DNA of 63,892 nucleotides from Halorhodospira abdelmalekii (GTDB lineage: Bacteria; Pseudomonadota; Gammaproteobacteria; Nitrococcales; Halorhodospiraceae): assembly GCF_016583625.1 (NCBI RefSeq), contig NZ_NRRN01000014.1, positions 1-63,892 on the forward strand. The letters are read 5' to 3'. Positions 1-8,881 of this stretch are shown here, in pieces. Position numbers and translations under genes: made by a program. A model generated the notes under the pieces. That model was not told the DNA's origin. It did no database searches and saw nothing but the letters and a program-made list of their open reading frames with translations. Position 1 is the stretch's first letter, and every line of letters starts with the position of its first letter.

Positions 1-359
1 TTTGGGGGGTGGCGGGTCTCGGGGCGGTCTTCGGGTTGCTGGCCTTTGGGCAGTGGTTTTTATTGCCGATGGTCGTTTTGCATGCCGCTCCGCCCGGTAT
101 GAGCATGGTGATGAGCCTGCACGCCTACACGATCAACCCGGCGCCGATGACCGGAGCGCTCGGCTTGTTGCTGTTTGGGGTGCTCGTAGTGGTGCTCTCG
201 GCCGGTTGGCTAGGGCCATTGTTGGTGCCGTTGTTCGGTGTGTTGCTCTATACGTCGTATCGCGATGTCTTTTTGGGGCGTAGCAGCAACCACCCGGCCG
301 GGGCGCCGGTGGCGACGGTCACTGAACGGCTGATCGGGAGCGACGAAGAGAGGCAGTAG
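1..359 (+). CDS. BPSS1780-like membrane protein, C-terminal part
   Basis: The reading frame enters from the left edge (codons at 3, 6, 9...) and stops with TAG at 357-359, so only the C-terminal ~118 residues are seen. There are two strongly hydrophobic stretches: GAVFGLLAFGQWFLLPMVVL at the start, and a long one after INPAPMTGAL. A short tail follows, with YTSYRDVF just after the last membrane segment. The pattern of LP..VLH..PP, a helix, then a last helix ending in Y-x-S-Y-R-D-[VI]-F resembles the BPSS1780 family of inner-membrane proteins, whose role is unknown. The family call is from memory of that motif. The true start lies outside the window. Confidence 0.6.
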   Translation, partial: WGVAGLGAVFGLLAFGQWFLLPMVVLHAAPPGMSMVMSLHAYTINPAPMTGALGLLLFGVLVVVLSAGWLGPLLVPLFGVLLYTSYRDVFLGRSSNHPAGAPVATVTERLIGSDEERQ

Positions 360-363
360 CCTA

Positions 364-388
364 CAGCGCCCACCTCTTCGGGGTGCTG
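364..388 (+). terminator. Hairpin between convergent genes
   Basis: CAGCGCCC (364-371) can pair with GGGTGCTG (381-388), one G-U included, and is followed by TCTTCT. It sits just after the stop of the first gene and before the stop of the convergent gene, so it may serve the first gene. The T-tract is poor. Confidence 0.4.
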
Positions 389-462
389 TCTTCTAGGGGC
401 GCCGGTGTCCCCGCCGGCATTAGACCCTGACCGAATCGTGGGGACGCCCGCAGTAGCAGCCC

Positions 463-834
463 TTAGTGGCTGAACGCTGCGTCGCTGTCGACACTCGAGT
501 CGGCGGCTGCGTGCGCCGCTTGTAAGCAAGCGATCATATCGTCGATGCTGGCTGCAGCATCGGCCCAAACCGAGTCGTCGTCGGCGTGCGCCATCGCCAG
601 GTAGCGATCGCGCTCGGCGCGCAGTATGGCCTCCATCCGGTTGGCCGGGAAGGGGCGCACATGGGCGGTGTCGGCCTCTTCTGGTGAGCCCGGTAACAGC
701 GCATAGAACCAGCCGGTATAAGGCTCGTTACTGCGGTGCGAAGGCACCAGGCCGTGCGCAATAAACCCCCCTGCTACTGCCGTGTTTTGACCGTAGCGTT
801 CTGCGTATTCGGGGCTGACCAGTGCAGTAAACAT
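463..834 (-). CDS. Hypothetical protein, 123 aa
   Basis: No family was recognised. The start at 834 (MFTALVSPEYAERYG) is preferred to an in-frame ATG 13 codons upstream because GGTGAGGAG lies about 7 nt before it on the minus strand. The product is acidic and probably cytoplasmic, with no signal peptide or membrane segment. It has a Trp/Tyr-rich centre (YTGWFYALLPG), a helical middle and an Ala/Asp/Ser-rich C-terminus. It stands alone on its strand, convergent with the gene at the left edge. Codon use looks like that of the neighbours, which supports a real gene. Confidence 0.6.
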   Translation of the reverse strand: MFTALVSPEYAERYGQNTAVAGGFIAHGLVPSHRSNEPYTGWFYALLPGSPEEADTAHVRPFPANRMEAILRAERDRYLAMAHADDDSVWADAAASIDDMIACLQAAHAAADSSVDSDAAFSH

Positions 835-1359
835 AGTGTGCTCCTCACCGTGAGGTCGCTGAGCGAAGCGCATAAGCTTTGCTTATGCTGTCCTGCAGCA
901 TATTCTAGCAGATCAAAGTGAGATGTGAACCACTTATCATGTTTGATATTTTGCAAGTATTTGCTCGCCCTTAGGGGGAGGGCTGTAGCGGCGGCTACGG
1001 CACACACTAGAACGGCACACAGCTCTAGAGAGGGCGGTGGCGGTGGTGGCGCACGACGACGGACTTGAGAGCGGGCCTCACTCGCTCAAGTTCTTGCTCG
1101 CGGAGGCGATATACGGTACAAGTTGAGAAAGTGCGGTTGCGCAATGGCGCCCTCTGTGTGTGCGTTCTCCGTATTCATCTTTTGTGTTCATCTTTTTCGC
1201 CCGCCACGTTTGCTAAATACCGGAGGAGGGGGAATGCCTGAGGGGAGAGCGGTGAGCTCCGGATGCATTCGGCGGCGTCCGTCCCGGGCCGGAAGTGCGT
1301 GTGGCGGCGCTGTTGTTCTGGAGGGGGACGTGTGTCGCAGCTGGTGTGTGCTGGAGAAG
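835..1359. other. Gap of about 520 bp, divergent promoter region
   Basis: This region separates the orphan minus-strand gene from the PCu(A)C-like gene. The part from about 890 to 970 is AT-richer and likely carries promoters. An imperfect inverted repeat (ACTTGAG at 1063-1069 against CTCAAGT at 1085-1091) is visible. The frame of the downstream gene stays open back to 1123, and an ATG at 1234 has a strong GGAGGAGGGGGA just upstream. The 42 extra residues it would add do not look like part of a secreted protein. No gene is called here. Confidence 0.5.
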
Positions 1360-2046
1360 ATGGGCCGGGTGGGGCGGCGCTCGCTGGCGTCTGCCCTCCT
1401 GCTCGCTGGCGTGCTGCTTTGTGCGCTGCTCTCCGGTGTCGCAGCGGCGCAGGCGGCGGCCTCGGAGATTCGCCGTGAGGGGGTGCGGTTGCCGATTCTT
1501 GGTCCAGATCGGGAGCCGATCGATCTGTTGCAGTTGCGCCCGGAGGAGGTCGAACGGCGTCTCCAAGCACGGGAGCGCGACCCTATGCGGTTGCCCGATG
1601 GGGTTACACCAGCGACAGCGCTGGCTGCTGCCGAGTTGGCGGACGATCCGGCGATGACCGAGCGGCGCGCTGCCGAGGCGGTGGCGGTGGAGCGTATCTG
1701 GTTGCCGGCATCGCGGCGGGGTGAGGGGACGATTCTGGCCGAAGTGGCGCTTGAAAATCACTCTGCGCAGCCGCACCGCCTGGTCTCCGTCTATACCGAG
1801 GCTGCCGAAGATGCCATTCTGCACGTCAGCCATTGGCGCGGTGGCGTGCGTTATGCGCAGCGCCTGGAGGCGCTGCATCTGCCGCCTGAGGAGCGGGTCG
1901 AGCTGCGCCCCGGAGGGCCACAGCTGTTGCTGGTCGATCTGCGCCGTCCACTCAACCGCGGGGAGGCCATCTCGATGACGCTCCACTTTGCCGATGGTAG
2001 CCGCAAGACGATTGAGGCTCCTATCGATATCGCCGATGCGCCGTAG
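1360..2046 (+). CDS. Secreted protein with a PCu(A)C-like domain lacking most copper ligands
   Basis: The 228-residue product begins with a clear Sec signal (basic MGRVGRR, hydrophobic LLLAGVLLCALLSGVA, AAAQA-A), so it is periplasmic. Residues from about 108 to the end match the PCu(A)C copper-chaperone fold: LHVSH..GGVRY, a central PPEERVELRPGGPQLLL, then L..PLNRGEAISMTL.F. In this family an H...M...H-x-M set binds Cu(I). Here the first His is kept, but Met is Tyr (GGVRYAQ), the second His is Gln and the last Met is Leu (GGPQLLL). Copper delivery is therefore doubtful. The linker of about 75 residues after the signal was not recognised. ATG 1360 follows GGAG; ATG 1234 is an alternative start with a better ribosome site. 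Confidence 0.6.
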   Translation: MGRVGRRSLASALLLAGVLLCALLSGVAAAQAAASEIRREGVRLPILGPDREPIDLLQLRPEEVERRLQARERDPMRLPDGVTPATALAAAELADDPAMTERRAAEAVAVERIWLPASRRGEGTILAEVALENHSAQPHRLVSVYTEAAEDAILHVSHWRGGVRYAQRLEALHLPPEERVELRPGGPQLLLVDLRRPLNRGEAISMTLHFADGSRKTIEAPIDIADAP

Positions 2047-2076
2047 CGCGATGTGTCGTGAGAGGTTGGCGTCGCC

Positions 2077-4245
2077 GTGGATCGCCAACAGCGACGGTTC
2101 AAAGCGCTGAGGGGCGAGCCGGTGTCCGCGTGGTGGGATCGGCAGAAGCGGGCGCTGGCGATCTGCGGTGGCTATGTCTGCGGCGGTCTGGTGTGGATTT
2201 CCGGCAGCGATGCGGCTGTTGCACTGTGGGCACCGGCTGATTGGGTCGTGCCGTTGCAGGCGGCCAAGGGCGCGCTCTTTGTGGTGGCGACCGCGGCGCT
2301 GTTGTGGTGGTTGCTCGCTCGGCTTGAGCACCGAGGTCGAGAAGGGGAGCGGTTGCTCAGTTCGGCGCAGCAGGCACAGCGTAAAAGTGCGCTCTACGCT
2401 GCTTTAAGTGAGGCGAACCATGCGGTTATGGAGGTGCGTGAGCGGGAAGTTCTCTTTTCGCGCATCTGTCAGATTGTGGTCGATCACACCGGGGTTCGGT
2501 TGGCTTGGATCGGTTTGATTGAGCCTGCCGAGCGCTGGGTGGAACCGGCGGCTTGGGCCGGGGATAGCGCCGGTGAGCGCTATCTTGGGCAGATCCGAGT
2601 CAGCTCCGATCCGGCACGCCCGGAGGGGCGGGGTCCGGTTGGGCGGGCGATCGCTTCGCAGCACAGTGTCATTTTTGGACGTTTTCTCGAGGAGCAGGAT
2701 GCAGCACCGTGGCACCGTGCGGCACGCGAAGCCGGTTTCGGTGCGGTGGCGGCCTTTCCGCTCCTCTGTTACCACGAAGTGGTCGGGGCGCTGGCCGTCT
2801 ACGCCGACGATGCCGGTTACTTTGACGACGATGTCACCGCACTGCTCGAAGACTTGGTAGCGGATGTCGGTTTCGCCGTGGAGTACTTAGAGCGGGAGGC
2901 CGAGCGCCAGCGGCAGGAGGCCCGCATTCGCTATTTGGCCGAGCACGATCTGATGACCGGCTTGCTCAATCGCGAAGCGATGTCCGAGCGCATCGCTCGG
3001 GTGCTCGGAGCCTGTGCCCGGCGCGGGGAGCGCTCAGCGCTGCTCTTTCTTAACCTGGATCGTTTTCGCGTTATCAACGACGCCTTCGGTCATCACGCCG
3101 GCGATGAACTATTGCGCGCGGCGGCGGCTCGTTTCTCCGAACTCCTGTCGCCTTCGATCGTCGCGGTCGGGCGTCAGGGGGCCGATGAGTTTCTTTTTCT
3201 CTTCTCTCCGGTCGATGCCTTTGATGAGGTCGCCGAGTTTGCTGAGCGGCTGTTGGCGGAGCTGCGGGCGCCTCTGGTAGTCAACGGCGTTGAGCACATC
3301 GTGACGCCGAGTATTGGTGTGGCTCTCTTTCCGGATGATGCCGCCGGCAGCGGTGTGCTGCTGCGTAACGCCGAGGCGGCGATGCAGGCGGCCAAGAGCG
3401 GCGGGCGCAACCGCTATTGTCGTTTTACCGCTGATATGCACCGTTCGGTACAGGAGCGGATCGAGCTGGAGGCGAGTCTGCGCGGCGCGGAGCAGCGCGG
3501 GGAGCTTGAACTGTGGTATCAGCCGCAGATCGATATCGCCAGTAACCGCCTTGTAGGCGCTGAGGCGCTGATGCGCTGGCGCCATCCCGAATGGGGATTG
3601 GTCTCGCCGGGACGGTTTATTCCGGTTGCCGAAGAGAGTGGCTTGATCGTCTCGCTCGGCGATTGGGCGATCGAGGAGGCTTGCCGTCAGCGTGCGGAGT
3701 GGGCCGCCAGCGGACTGCTCGATGGGCCGTTGGCGGTGAATGTCTCGGCGCTGCAGCTCAGTCGCAGCGAATTGGCGGCGACGGTAGCGCGCGCGCTTGA
3801 GCGCCACGGGCTTGCTGCCTCAGCCCTCCAGCTGGAGATGACCGAAAGTCTTTTTTTCCAGGATAATAGTGCGTTATTGGCTACGTTGAACGCTTTGCAG
3901 GCGTACGGGCTGCGTTTGGCTGTTGATGACTTCGGCACCGGTTACTCGAACCTCGGCTATTTGAAACGCTTGCCGTTAGCGAAACTGAAGATCGATCAAT
4001 CCTTTATCCGCGACCTACCTGGTGATGCCGAGGATGCGGTGATTACCCGTACCATCGTCAACATGGCGATCGGTCTCAACCTGCGGGTAATCGCCGAGGG
4101 GGTGGAGACAACCGAACAGCTGGCCTATCTGCGCCAGATCGGCTGTCATGAGGCGCAGGGCTTCCTCTTTGGCCGCCCACAGCCCGCCGAGCAGTTCGCC
4201 GAATCTATCGTCGCCGCTGGTTGGGCGTCGGCGCTGGCTAGCTGA
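2077..4245 (+). CDS. Membrane-bound GAF-GGDEF-EAL cyclic-di-GMP protein
   Basis: 722 residues, GTG start with GAGAGG upstream. Order: two N-terminal membrane helices (about 27-45 and 55-80), a GAF domain (about 110-270), GGDEF (about 295-450) and EAL (about 465-715). The EAL half looks catalytic: [40 protein letters not shown] and QGFLFG are all present. The GGDEF half looks inactive: the signature reads GADEF, the metal-ligand Asp of the DxD turn is Asn (FLNLDRF), and there is no RxxD inhibition site before it. It is therefore likely a c-di-GMP phosphodiesterase, perhaps tuned by GTP on the GGDEF domain and by a ligand on GAF. It starts 30 nt after the PCu(A)C-like gene and may be cotranscribed. 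Confidence 0.9.
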   Translation: MDRQQRRFKALRGEPVSAWWDRQKRALAICGGYVCGGLVWISGSDAAVALWAPADWVVPLQAAKGALFVVATAALLWWLLARLEHRGREGERLLSSAQQAQRKSALYAALSEANHAVMEVREREVLFSRICQIVVDHTGVRLAWIGLIEPAERWVEPAAWAGDSAGERYLGQIRVSSDPARPEGRGPVGRAIASQHSVIFGRFLEEQDAAPWHRAAREAGFGAVAAFPLLCYHEVVGALAVYADDAGYFDDDVTALLEDLVADVGFAVEYLEREAERQRQEARIRYLAEHDLMTGLLNREAMSERIARVLGACARRGERSALLFLNLDRFRVINDAFGHHAGDELLRAAAARFSELLSPSIVAVGRQGADEFLFLFSPVDAFDEVAEFAERLLAELRAPLVVNGVEHIVTPSIGVALFPDDAAGSGVLLRNAEAAMQAAKSGGRNRYCRFTADMHRSVQERIELEASLRGAEQRGELELWYQPQIDIASNRLVGAEALMRWRHPEWGLVSPGRFIPVAEESGLIVSLGDWAIEEACRQRAEWAASGLLDGPLAVNVSALQLSRSELAATVARALERHGLAASALQLEMTESLFFQDNSALLATLNALQAYGLRLAVDDFGTGYSNLGYLKRLPLAKLKIDQSFIRDLPGDAEDAVITRTIVNMAIGLNLRVIAEGVETTEQLAYLRQIGCHEAQGFLFGRPQPAEQFAESIVAAGWASALAS

Positions 4246-4253
4246 GTGTTCCG

Positions 4254-5078
4254 CTAGGCGGGTGGGGATGGGGGCTCATCGATGCGGAAGAAGCGCCGCG
4301 CTACTTGCGCCGAAGAGGCCGCCAGCTCGCCGACGTCGCGACCGCTATAGTGAGCCACTGCACGGCCGATATGAGGTAGGAGGCAGGGTTCGTTGCGGCG
4401 GTTCTTGACCGGCAGACCGACCTGTTGGGGTTCGACGTCGCGCGGGAGCAAGTAGGGGCAATCCGTCTCGACCATGAGGGCCGAGCTGGGGATCTGGGCT
4501 ACTGCTCGACGCACTGCTTGACCGCGGCGCTCATCACAGATCCAGCCGGTGACGCCGATATGCAGCCCAAGGTCGAGATAGTCACGGGCGACCTCAGGGC
4601 CTTCGGTGAAGCAGTGGGCAACCCCATCGACCAAGTCGTCGCGGTAGGCACGGACAATCTCGACGAAGCGGGTGTGAGCGTCACGCTGATGGAGGAAGAC
4701 CGGCAGCTGCAGCTCGACGGCCAGCTCCAGGTGGCGCTCAAAGACGCGTTGTTGAACCTCGGGGGGGGAGTGGTTACGGTAAAAATCGAGTCCGGTCTCG
4801 CCGATCGCGACGACCTCGGGGCGAGCTGCCAACTCGCGCAGCACTGACTCCGATTCGCTGCTAAAGTGCTTGGCCATGTGCGGATGAAACCCGGCCGTAG
4901 CATAGAGCTGCCCCGGGTGTTCGGCGGCTAGTGCCTGAGCCCGGACGGATTCACGCTCGTCGGTGCCGGTCACAATAAGCTGCCGCACACCGGCTCGGGT
5001 AGCGCGCTCCAAGACTGCGGAAAAGTCTTTGCGGAAGGTTTGGTGGGTAAGGTTGGCGCCAATGTCGATCCATTCCAT
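4254..5078 (-). CDS. tatD: TatD-family metal-dependent DNase
   Basis: 274 residues, full length for the family. Metal ligands of the TatD barrel are visible: DIGANLTH (normally D-x-H; the His is replaced by Ala-Asn here, as in other TatD proper sequences), GFHPH, GETGLDF, VFLHQRDAH, AHCFTEG and ETDCPYLLP. Family members are 3'-5' exonucleases acting on DNA and RNA, linked to oxidative-damage repair. It ends 9 nt from the convergent EAL gene. In many relatives tatD lies beside holB and a PilZ gene; here holB is 33 kb away. Confidence 0.92.
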   Translation of the reverse strand: MEWIDIGANLTHQTFRKDFSAVLERATRAGVRQLIVTGTDERESVRAQALAAEHPGQLYATAGFHPHMAKHFSSESESVLRELAARPEVVAIGETGLDFYRNHSPPEVQQRVFERHLELAVELQLPVFLHQRDAHTRFVEIVRAYRDDLVDGVAHCFTEGPEVARDYLDLGLHIGVTGWICDERRGQAVRRAVAQIPSSALMVETDCPYLLPRDVEPQQVGLPVKNRRNEPCLLPHIGRAVAHYSGRDVGELAASSAQVARRFFRIDEPPSPPA

Positions 5079-5130
5079 GCGCCCATTATAACGGGAACCG
5101 CGATACAGTGACCACAGCTAAGGGAAGACA

Positions 5131-5808
5131 ATGACCACGACGCTGGCACTTGACGTCTACGGCACGCTCGTCGATACGAACGCCATTACCGATACGCTGC
5201 GCACGCACGTTGGCGACCGCGCGCCAGTGATGGCGCGGACTTGGCGCGATAAACAGCTCGAGTACGCCTTTCGTCGTACCCTAATGGGGGAGTTTGCAGA
5301 CTTCTCGGTCTGTATTGCCGATGCTCTTGACTACAGTCTGCGCGCCTTCAGCGTAACGTTGACCGATGCAGCGCGCACCGAGCTGCTCGCTGCCTATCAG
5401 CGCCTGCCCGCTTTTCTCGATGCCGACCCGGGGCTTGATGCGTTGCAGCGCGCCGGCTATCGTGCTTTTGCCTTCTCCAACGGCAGCCGCGAGGCAGTCA
5501 GCAAATTGCTTGGGGATAACGGGTTGCGCGCCTACGTCGAGGATATCTTTAGCGCTGAGATGGCAGGTGCCTTTAAGCCGAGCCCGCGTGTCTACGCCGC
5601 TTTTGCCGCCCATACTGGTGCGCAGACGGATGATATTTGGCTCATTTCGAGCAACCCGTTCGACATTATCGGGGCGCGTAAGCTCGGTTGGCAGGCGGTG
5701 TGGGTGCGCCGCCTACCGAATAATGGCGTCTACGATCCTTGGGGGGCGGAACCGACGGCGAACGTATCGACTCTGACCGATTTGCCGCGGGTGCTACCGC
5801 CGCCGTAA
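5131..5808 (+). CDS. Haloacid dehalogenase type II, HAD superfamily
   Basis: 225 residues. HAD motifs: LDVYGTLVD near the N-terminus (Asp nucleophile), FSNGS (motif II), FKPSPRVY (motif III Lys) and SSNPFDIIGA (motif IV). The PSPRVY block and the SSNPFD form are typical of L-2-haloacid dehalogenases, which hydrolyse short 2-haloalkanoates to 2-hydroxyacids. The natural substrate may differ, since many such genes are annotated by similarity only. GGGAAG precedes the ATG. It is divergent from tatD with a 52-nt gap. Confidence 0.85.
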   Translation: MTTTLALDVYGTLVDTNAITDTLRTHVGDRAPVMARTWRDKQLEYAFRRTLMGEFADFSVCIADALDYSLRAFSVTLTDAARTELLAAYQRLPAFLDADPGLDALQRAGYRAFAFSNGSREAVSKLLGDNGLRAYVEDIFSAEMAGAFKPSPRVYAAFAAHTGAQTDDIWLISSNPFDIIGARKLGWQAVWVRRLPNNGVYDPWGAEPTANVSTLTDLPRVLPPP

Positions 5809-5903
5809 GGCCGCTGCATGCTCCCCCTGCAGGGTCTTCCCCTTGAGTTCCAAGGCGGCTGGTTAGGGATTGGCTTGGGTTAGATAAGCTGACAGCGAGT
5901 GCT

Positions 5904-6287
5904 ATGGCGAAGCTACTGATGAATTTACGCGGTGTACCTGACGATGAGGCCGATGAGGTGCGCGAGCTCCTGCGGGCGAATGGTATCGATTTTTACGAGA
6001 CGCCGCCGAATCGTTGGGGAATCACCAATGGTGGGATCTGGTTGCATGATAAAACGTTGTTTCCAGAGGCCAAACGACTCCTCGATCGCTATCAAGAAGA
6101 GCGTTCGATGCGGGTTCGTGCTGAGCACGAGGCGCAGCGTGCGCGCGGCGAGCTGGAAACACTCTGGCAGCGTATCGCGCGGGAGCCGCTACGTTTTCTC
6201 CTCTACCTGATCCTGATGGGCTTGATTTTGGCTTTCATGATTGTGCCATTTGCCCACTTGGCGCTGGGATGGCGGACGCTCTATTAG
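5904..6287 (+). CDS. DUF6164 family small membrane protein
   Basis: 127 residues. The N-terminal 75 residues form a soluble domain (LRGVPDDEADEVRELL, IDFYETPPNRWG, GIWL) that matches my memory of the DUF6164 family in gammaproteobacteria. A basic/coiled segment follows, then one C-terminal transmembrane helix (FLLYLILMGLILAFMIVPFA) that would anchor it with the domain in the cytoplasm. The function is unknown. The soluble part resembles small ferredoxin-like signal-transducing domains, but this is only an impression. It appears monocistronic. Confidence 0.75.
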   Translation: MAKLLMNLRGVPDDEADEVRELLRANGIDFYETPPNRWGITNGGIWLHDKTLFPEAKRLLDRYQEERSMRVRAEHEAQRARGELETLWQRIAREPLRFLLYLILMGLILAFMIVPFAHLALGWRTLY

Positions 6288-6418
6288 TATTCCGGCTCGT
6301 CTTCCGCTTGCTGGCGGGTGTGGAAAGAGATTCGGGGCGGGCAGCGGTGATTGCGCCTCCCCCGGGGTCCTCTGATAGCATGGGCTGCTAAGTTCGCTTT
6401 GTTCGCAGTGGAGAGCCA

Positions 6419-6886
6419 ATGATGCAGGTAGGTAAGCAAAAGGTCGTCACCTTCGACTACACCCTGACCGAGAGCCAAGGCGAGGTGCTCGACCAGTCCC
6501 AGGGCGGTGAGTTCTCTTATCTTCACGGCTCGGGGAATATCATCCCGGGTCTGGAGCAGGCCCTTGAAGGCAAGGAGGCCGGGGATGAGCTCAGTGTTAC
6601 GCTCGAGCCTGCGGATGCCTACGGAGAGCGCGATGATCGCCTGGTGCAGAATGTGCCCAAGGACATGTTCCCGGGCGAGGTCGAGGTGACGGTTGGCAGT
6701 CAGTTCCAAGCGCAAGGCCCGGATGGTACGCCAATTCCGCTGGTGGTCACCGGCGTTGGGGAGCAAGAAGTTGAGGTCGATGCCAACCACCCGCTGGCTG
6801 GCGAGACGCTTAACTTCGAGGTCAAGATCGTCGAAGTGCGCGAGGCGACCGAGCAGGAAGTTGCCGACGGACAGGTTCGCGCTTAG
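6419..6886 (+). CDS. FKBP-type peptidyl-prolyl isomerase, SlyD-like
   Basis: 155 residues, no signal peptide, so cytoplasmic. The FKBP core (VTFDYTLTES, GEVLDQS, LHGSGNIIPGLEQAL, DAYGERDD, then a return FKBP strand ending LNFEVKIVEVREA) is interrupted by an insert-in-flap domain (about residues 75-130), as in SlyD and FkpB. It lacks the His/Cys-rich nickel-binding tail of E. coli SlyD. The expected role is proline isomerisation plus holdase chaperoning. GGAG lies 5-8 nt before tandem ATG ATG; either may start. The product is very acidic. Confidence 0.9.
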   Translation: MMQVGKQKVVTFDYTLTESQGEVLDQSQGGEFSYLHGSGNIIPGLEQALEGKEAGDELSVTLEPADAYGERDDRLVQNVPKDMFPGEVEVTVGSQFQAQGPDGTPIPLVVTGVGEQEVEVDANHPLAGETLNFEVKIVEVREATEQEVADGQVRA

Positions 6887-6907
6887 CCGGAGCCCTAGCT
6901 AAGTGCT

Positions 6908-6932
6908 GCGGCGGTCGCTGCGTGACTGCCGC
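6908..6932 (+). terminator. Hairpin after the FKBP gene
   Basis: GCGGCGGTC (6908-6916) pairs with GACTGCCGC (6924-6932) over a 7-nt loop, with one G-U pair. It is followed by TGCAGTTT. It lies 21 nt after the stop and is a reasonable weak rho-independent terminator. Confidence 0.5.
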
Positions 6933-6944
6933 TGCAGTTTCCCC

Positions 6945-6954
6945 GGGGGGGGGG
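6945..6954 (+). repeat. G10 homopolymer after C4
   Basis: Ten consecutive G residues directly after CCCC, in the gap between the FKBP terminator and the chemoreceptor promoter. Long G runs are slippage-prone. This one is about 90 bp upstream of the putative -10 and outside any gene. Confidence 0.9.
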
Positions 6955-7044
6955 CGCTGGCACTTTCTTCATGCACGCCTGCGCCTCCCCCCTCGGCCCT
7001 CCACCCGAGTGCCCTGTTCAAGCGCCCTTCAGGTTGAGGTAGCG

Positions 7045-7053
7045 TGTTAAAAT
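7045..7053 (+). promoter_or_regulatory. Extended -10 promoter candidate for the chemoreceptor
   Basis: TGTTAAAAT fits an extended -10 (TGnTAAAAT), with no good -35. The same stretch can be read as a weak sigma-28 site (TAAAATAG, 11 nt, GTCGCTGA; 5 of 8 in the second box). That is the class that usually drives chemoreceptors. The leader to the ATG would be about 100 nt. Confidence 0.35.
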
Positions 7054-7161
7054 AGAGCGGAGAGGCGTCGCTGAGGCCTGGCGGCGTCCGTCGAGCGCAA
7101 CCGCCGAGCGGCCATTGACGCGGAGAGCGATGGTCGCAATCAGCCCTCGGGGGCCACCAGT

Positions 7162-8784
7162 ATGCTTGCAAATTGGCCGATCCGCCATAAACTTATAGGC
7201 GCCTTCAGCATACTGCTGCTGCTGATGCTCGTTACGACCCTGCTAGCCTATCTTGGGCAGCAGCGGATCGCCGGCGAGTATCGTGAGGCCGTCGCCTTTA
7301 TGGAGCAGTCGACCACCATGGTCGAGCGCGAAGTCGAACATCTGGCGTGGATGAACGACTTAGCCGACAGTTTCCTGACCGAGCGTACTTTTACCGGCGA
7401 ACTCGACTACACCGGGTGCGCCTTTGGCAGATGGTTCTACGCCTTTCGCGACTCGCCCCACTACGCAGCGGCCGATGCGCCTCTACGCGAGGCGTTTGAT
7501 ACGCTTGAGCAGCCGCATATCGAACTGCACGAGGCGGGCGCACGCATCCGTGAGCTGCAAGAGGCGGGCGATTTTGGTGACGCCGAAAGGCTCTACCATG
7601 AGCAAGCGCAGCAGGCACGCCTAACCTTCCAGGAGCGGCTCGCCGAGTTCCGCGCCCTCCTGGAGCAAGCACGCGACGAGGGGATTGCGCAGGCGGAGGC
7701 CGCTGAGCGCCGCGCCAATACAATCAGCACCGTCGGCACACTGATCGCGCTGATCGCTGCACTGACGCTGGCCATCGGCATCTCGCGCCACATAACCGGA
7801 CGCCTTAGGGCGGCGGTTGCCGGGATGTGTGAGATCGCCTCAGGCGACGGCGATCTAACCCGGCGTCTGGAGAGCGACGGACGCGATGAGATCGCGCAGC
7901 TTGCTACGGCCTATAACCAGTTCATCGATAAGATCCAGACGATGGTCCAGGTCAGTCTCGACTCAATTCACCAGATCGCCACTGCTGCCGCACAGATGCA
8001 CAGCAGCGCCGAGGGGGATCGGCAAGGTGTCGGCGAACAGCAGAGCCGCACCTCAGAAGTGGCGACGGCCATGAATGAAATGAGCGCCTCGATCCAGGAG
8101 ATCAGCCGCAATACCCAAGAGACGGCCGAAGCCGCGCGTTCAGCCAGCGAGCGTTCGCGCGCTGGCCAAAGCGGTGTCAGCACGACCATCGAAACCATCC
8201 ACGCGCTTGCCGATAACGCCAATCAGTCGGTCGCGAGTATCCACAGTCTGAATGAGCAGAGCGGACAAATCGGACAAGTGCTTGAGGTGATCCGTGGCAT
8301 CGCCGATCAGACCAACCTCCTTGCGCTCAACGCCGCCATCGAGGCGGCGCGTGCTGGCGAAAGCGGCCGCGGCTTTAGCGTGGTTGCCGAAGAGGTGCGC
8401 AAACTCGCCCAGAAGACCCAAGACTCGATCGGTGACATCCAGGAGATGGTCGAGGGGATTCAGGGCGGGACCCAGCGTGCCGTCGAGGCGATGGAAAACA
8501 ATCAGCAGATGGCCGAGCGTACCGCCGGTGAGGCCTCGACCGCCGGGACGACGCTGGATGAGATCACCCGAGTCGTCTCGAGCATTGAAGATATGACCGT
8601 GCAGGTCGCCAGCGCCATCGAGGAGCAGTCTCAGGTCGCCGAAGAGGTCAACCGCAACCTCACCTACATCAGCGACTCGGCCGAGCGCACCAGCCACTCG
8701 GTCACTGATACTGTGGAATTGGCCAACCGCCTCAGTGAACTGGCGGAGAGACTCAAAGACCAAGTCGGACGATTTCGGGTGTAA
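7162..8784 (+). CDS. Methyl-accepting chemotaxis protein with CZB-like periplasmic domain
   Basis: 540 residues. TM1 is about 10-30; a helical periplasmic domain spans 31-188; TM2 is about 189-209; HAMP follows ([24 protein letters not shown]). The methyl-accepting signalling domain has the invariant hairpin tip region around [20 protein letters not shown]. The sensor has H60-x2-W63, C86-x-F-G-R-W91 and H119-x3-H123. This spacing is the three-His/one-Cys signature of the chemoreceptor zinc-binding (CZB) domain, which is normally cytoplasmic and C-terminal. Here it would face the periplasm. It may sense zinc or a zinc-dependent oxidant; that is inference. No CheR-docking pentapeptide is seen at the C-terminus (QVGRFRV). 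Confidence 0.93.
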   Translation: MLANWPIRHKLIGAFSILLLLMLVTTLLAYLGQQRIAGEYREAVAFMEQSTTMVEREVEHLAWMNDLADSFLTERTFTGELDYTGCAFGRWFYAFRDSPHYAAADAPLREAFDTLEQPHIELHEAGARIRELQEAGDFGDAERLYHEQAQQARLTFQERLAEFRALLEQARDEGIAQAEAAERRANTISTVGTLIALIAALTLAIGISRHITGRLRAAVAGMCEIASGDGDLTRRLESDGRDEIAQLATAYNQFIDKIQTMVQVSLDSIHQIATAAAQMHSSAEGDRQGVGEQQSRTSEVATAMNEMSASIQEISRNTQETAEAARSASERSRAGQSGVSTTIETIHALADNANQSVASIHSLNEQSGQIGQVLEVIRGIADQTNLLALNAAIEAARAGESGRGFSVVAEEVRKLAQKTQDSIGDIQEMVEGIQGGTQRAVEAMENNQQMAERTAGEASTAGTTLDEITRVVSSIEDMTVQVASAIEEQSQVAEEVNRNLTYISDSAERTSHSVTDTVELANRLSELAERLKDQVGRFRV

Positions 8785-8822
8785 GGGCAGGCTGCCTAAT
8801 CCGGCCCCAGCCCGGCCCTTAC
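8781..8822. terminator. Long-loop inverted repeat between convergent genes
   Basis: GTAAGGGC (8781-8788) and GCCCTTAC (8815-8822) are exact inverted repeats flanking a GC-rich loop that can itself fold. It overlaps the chemoreceptor stop and precedes typA on the opposite strand. It could terminate both, but there is no strong T-tract. Confidence 0.35.
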
Positions 8823-8881
8823 ACTCCGTTATCGCTCCACGCAATCGCAGCACAGCCCCAAATAACCATTTGAAACAAAAG

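Noticed and set aside
1213-2331. 372-codon open frame on the minus strand across the PCu(A)C-like gene
   Set aside because: It is the antisense of two genes with clear domains, has no ribosome site, and its composition is that of a GC-rich shadow frame.
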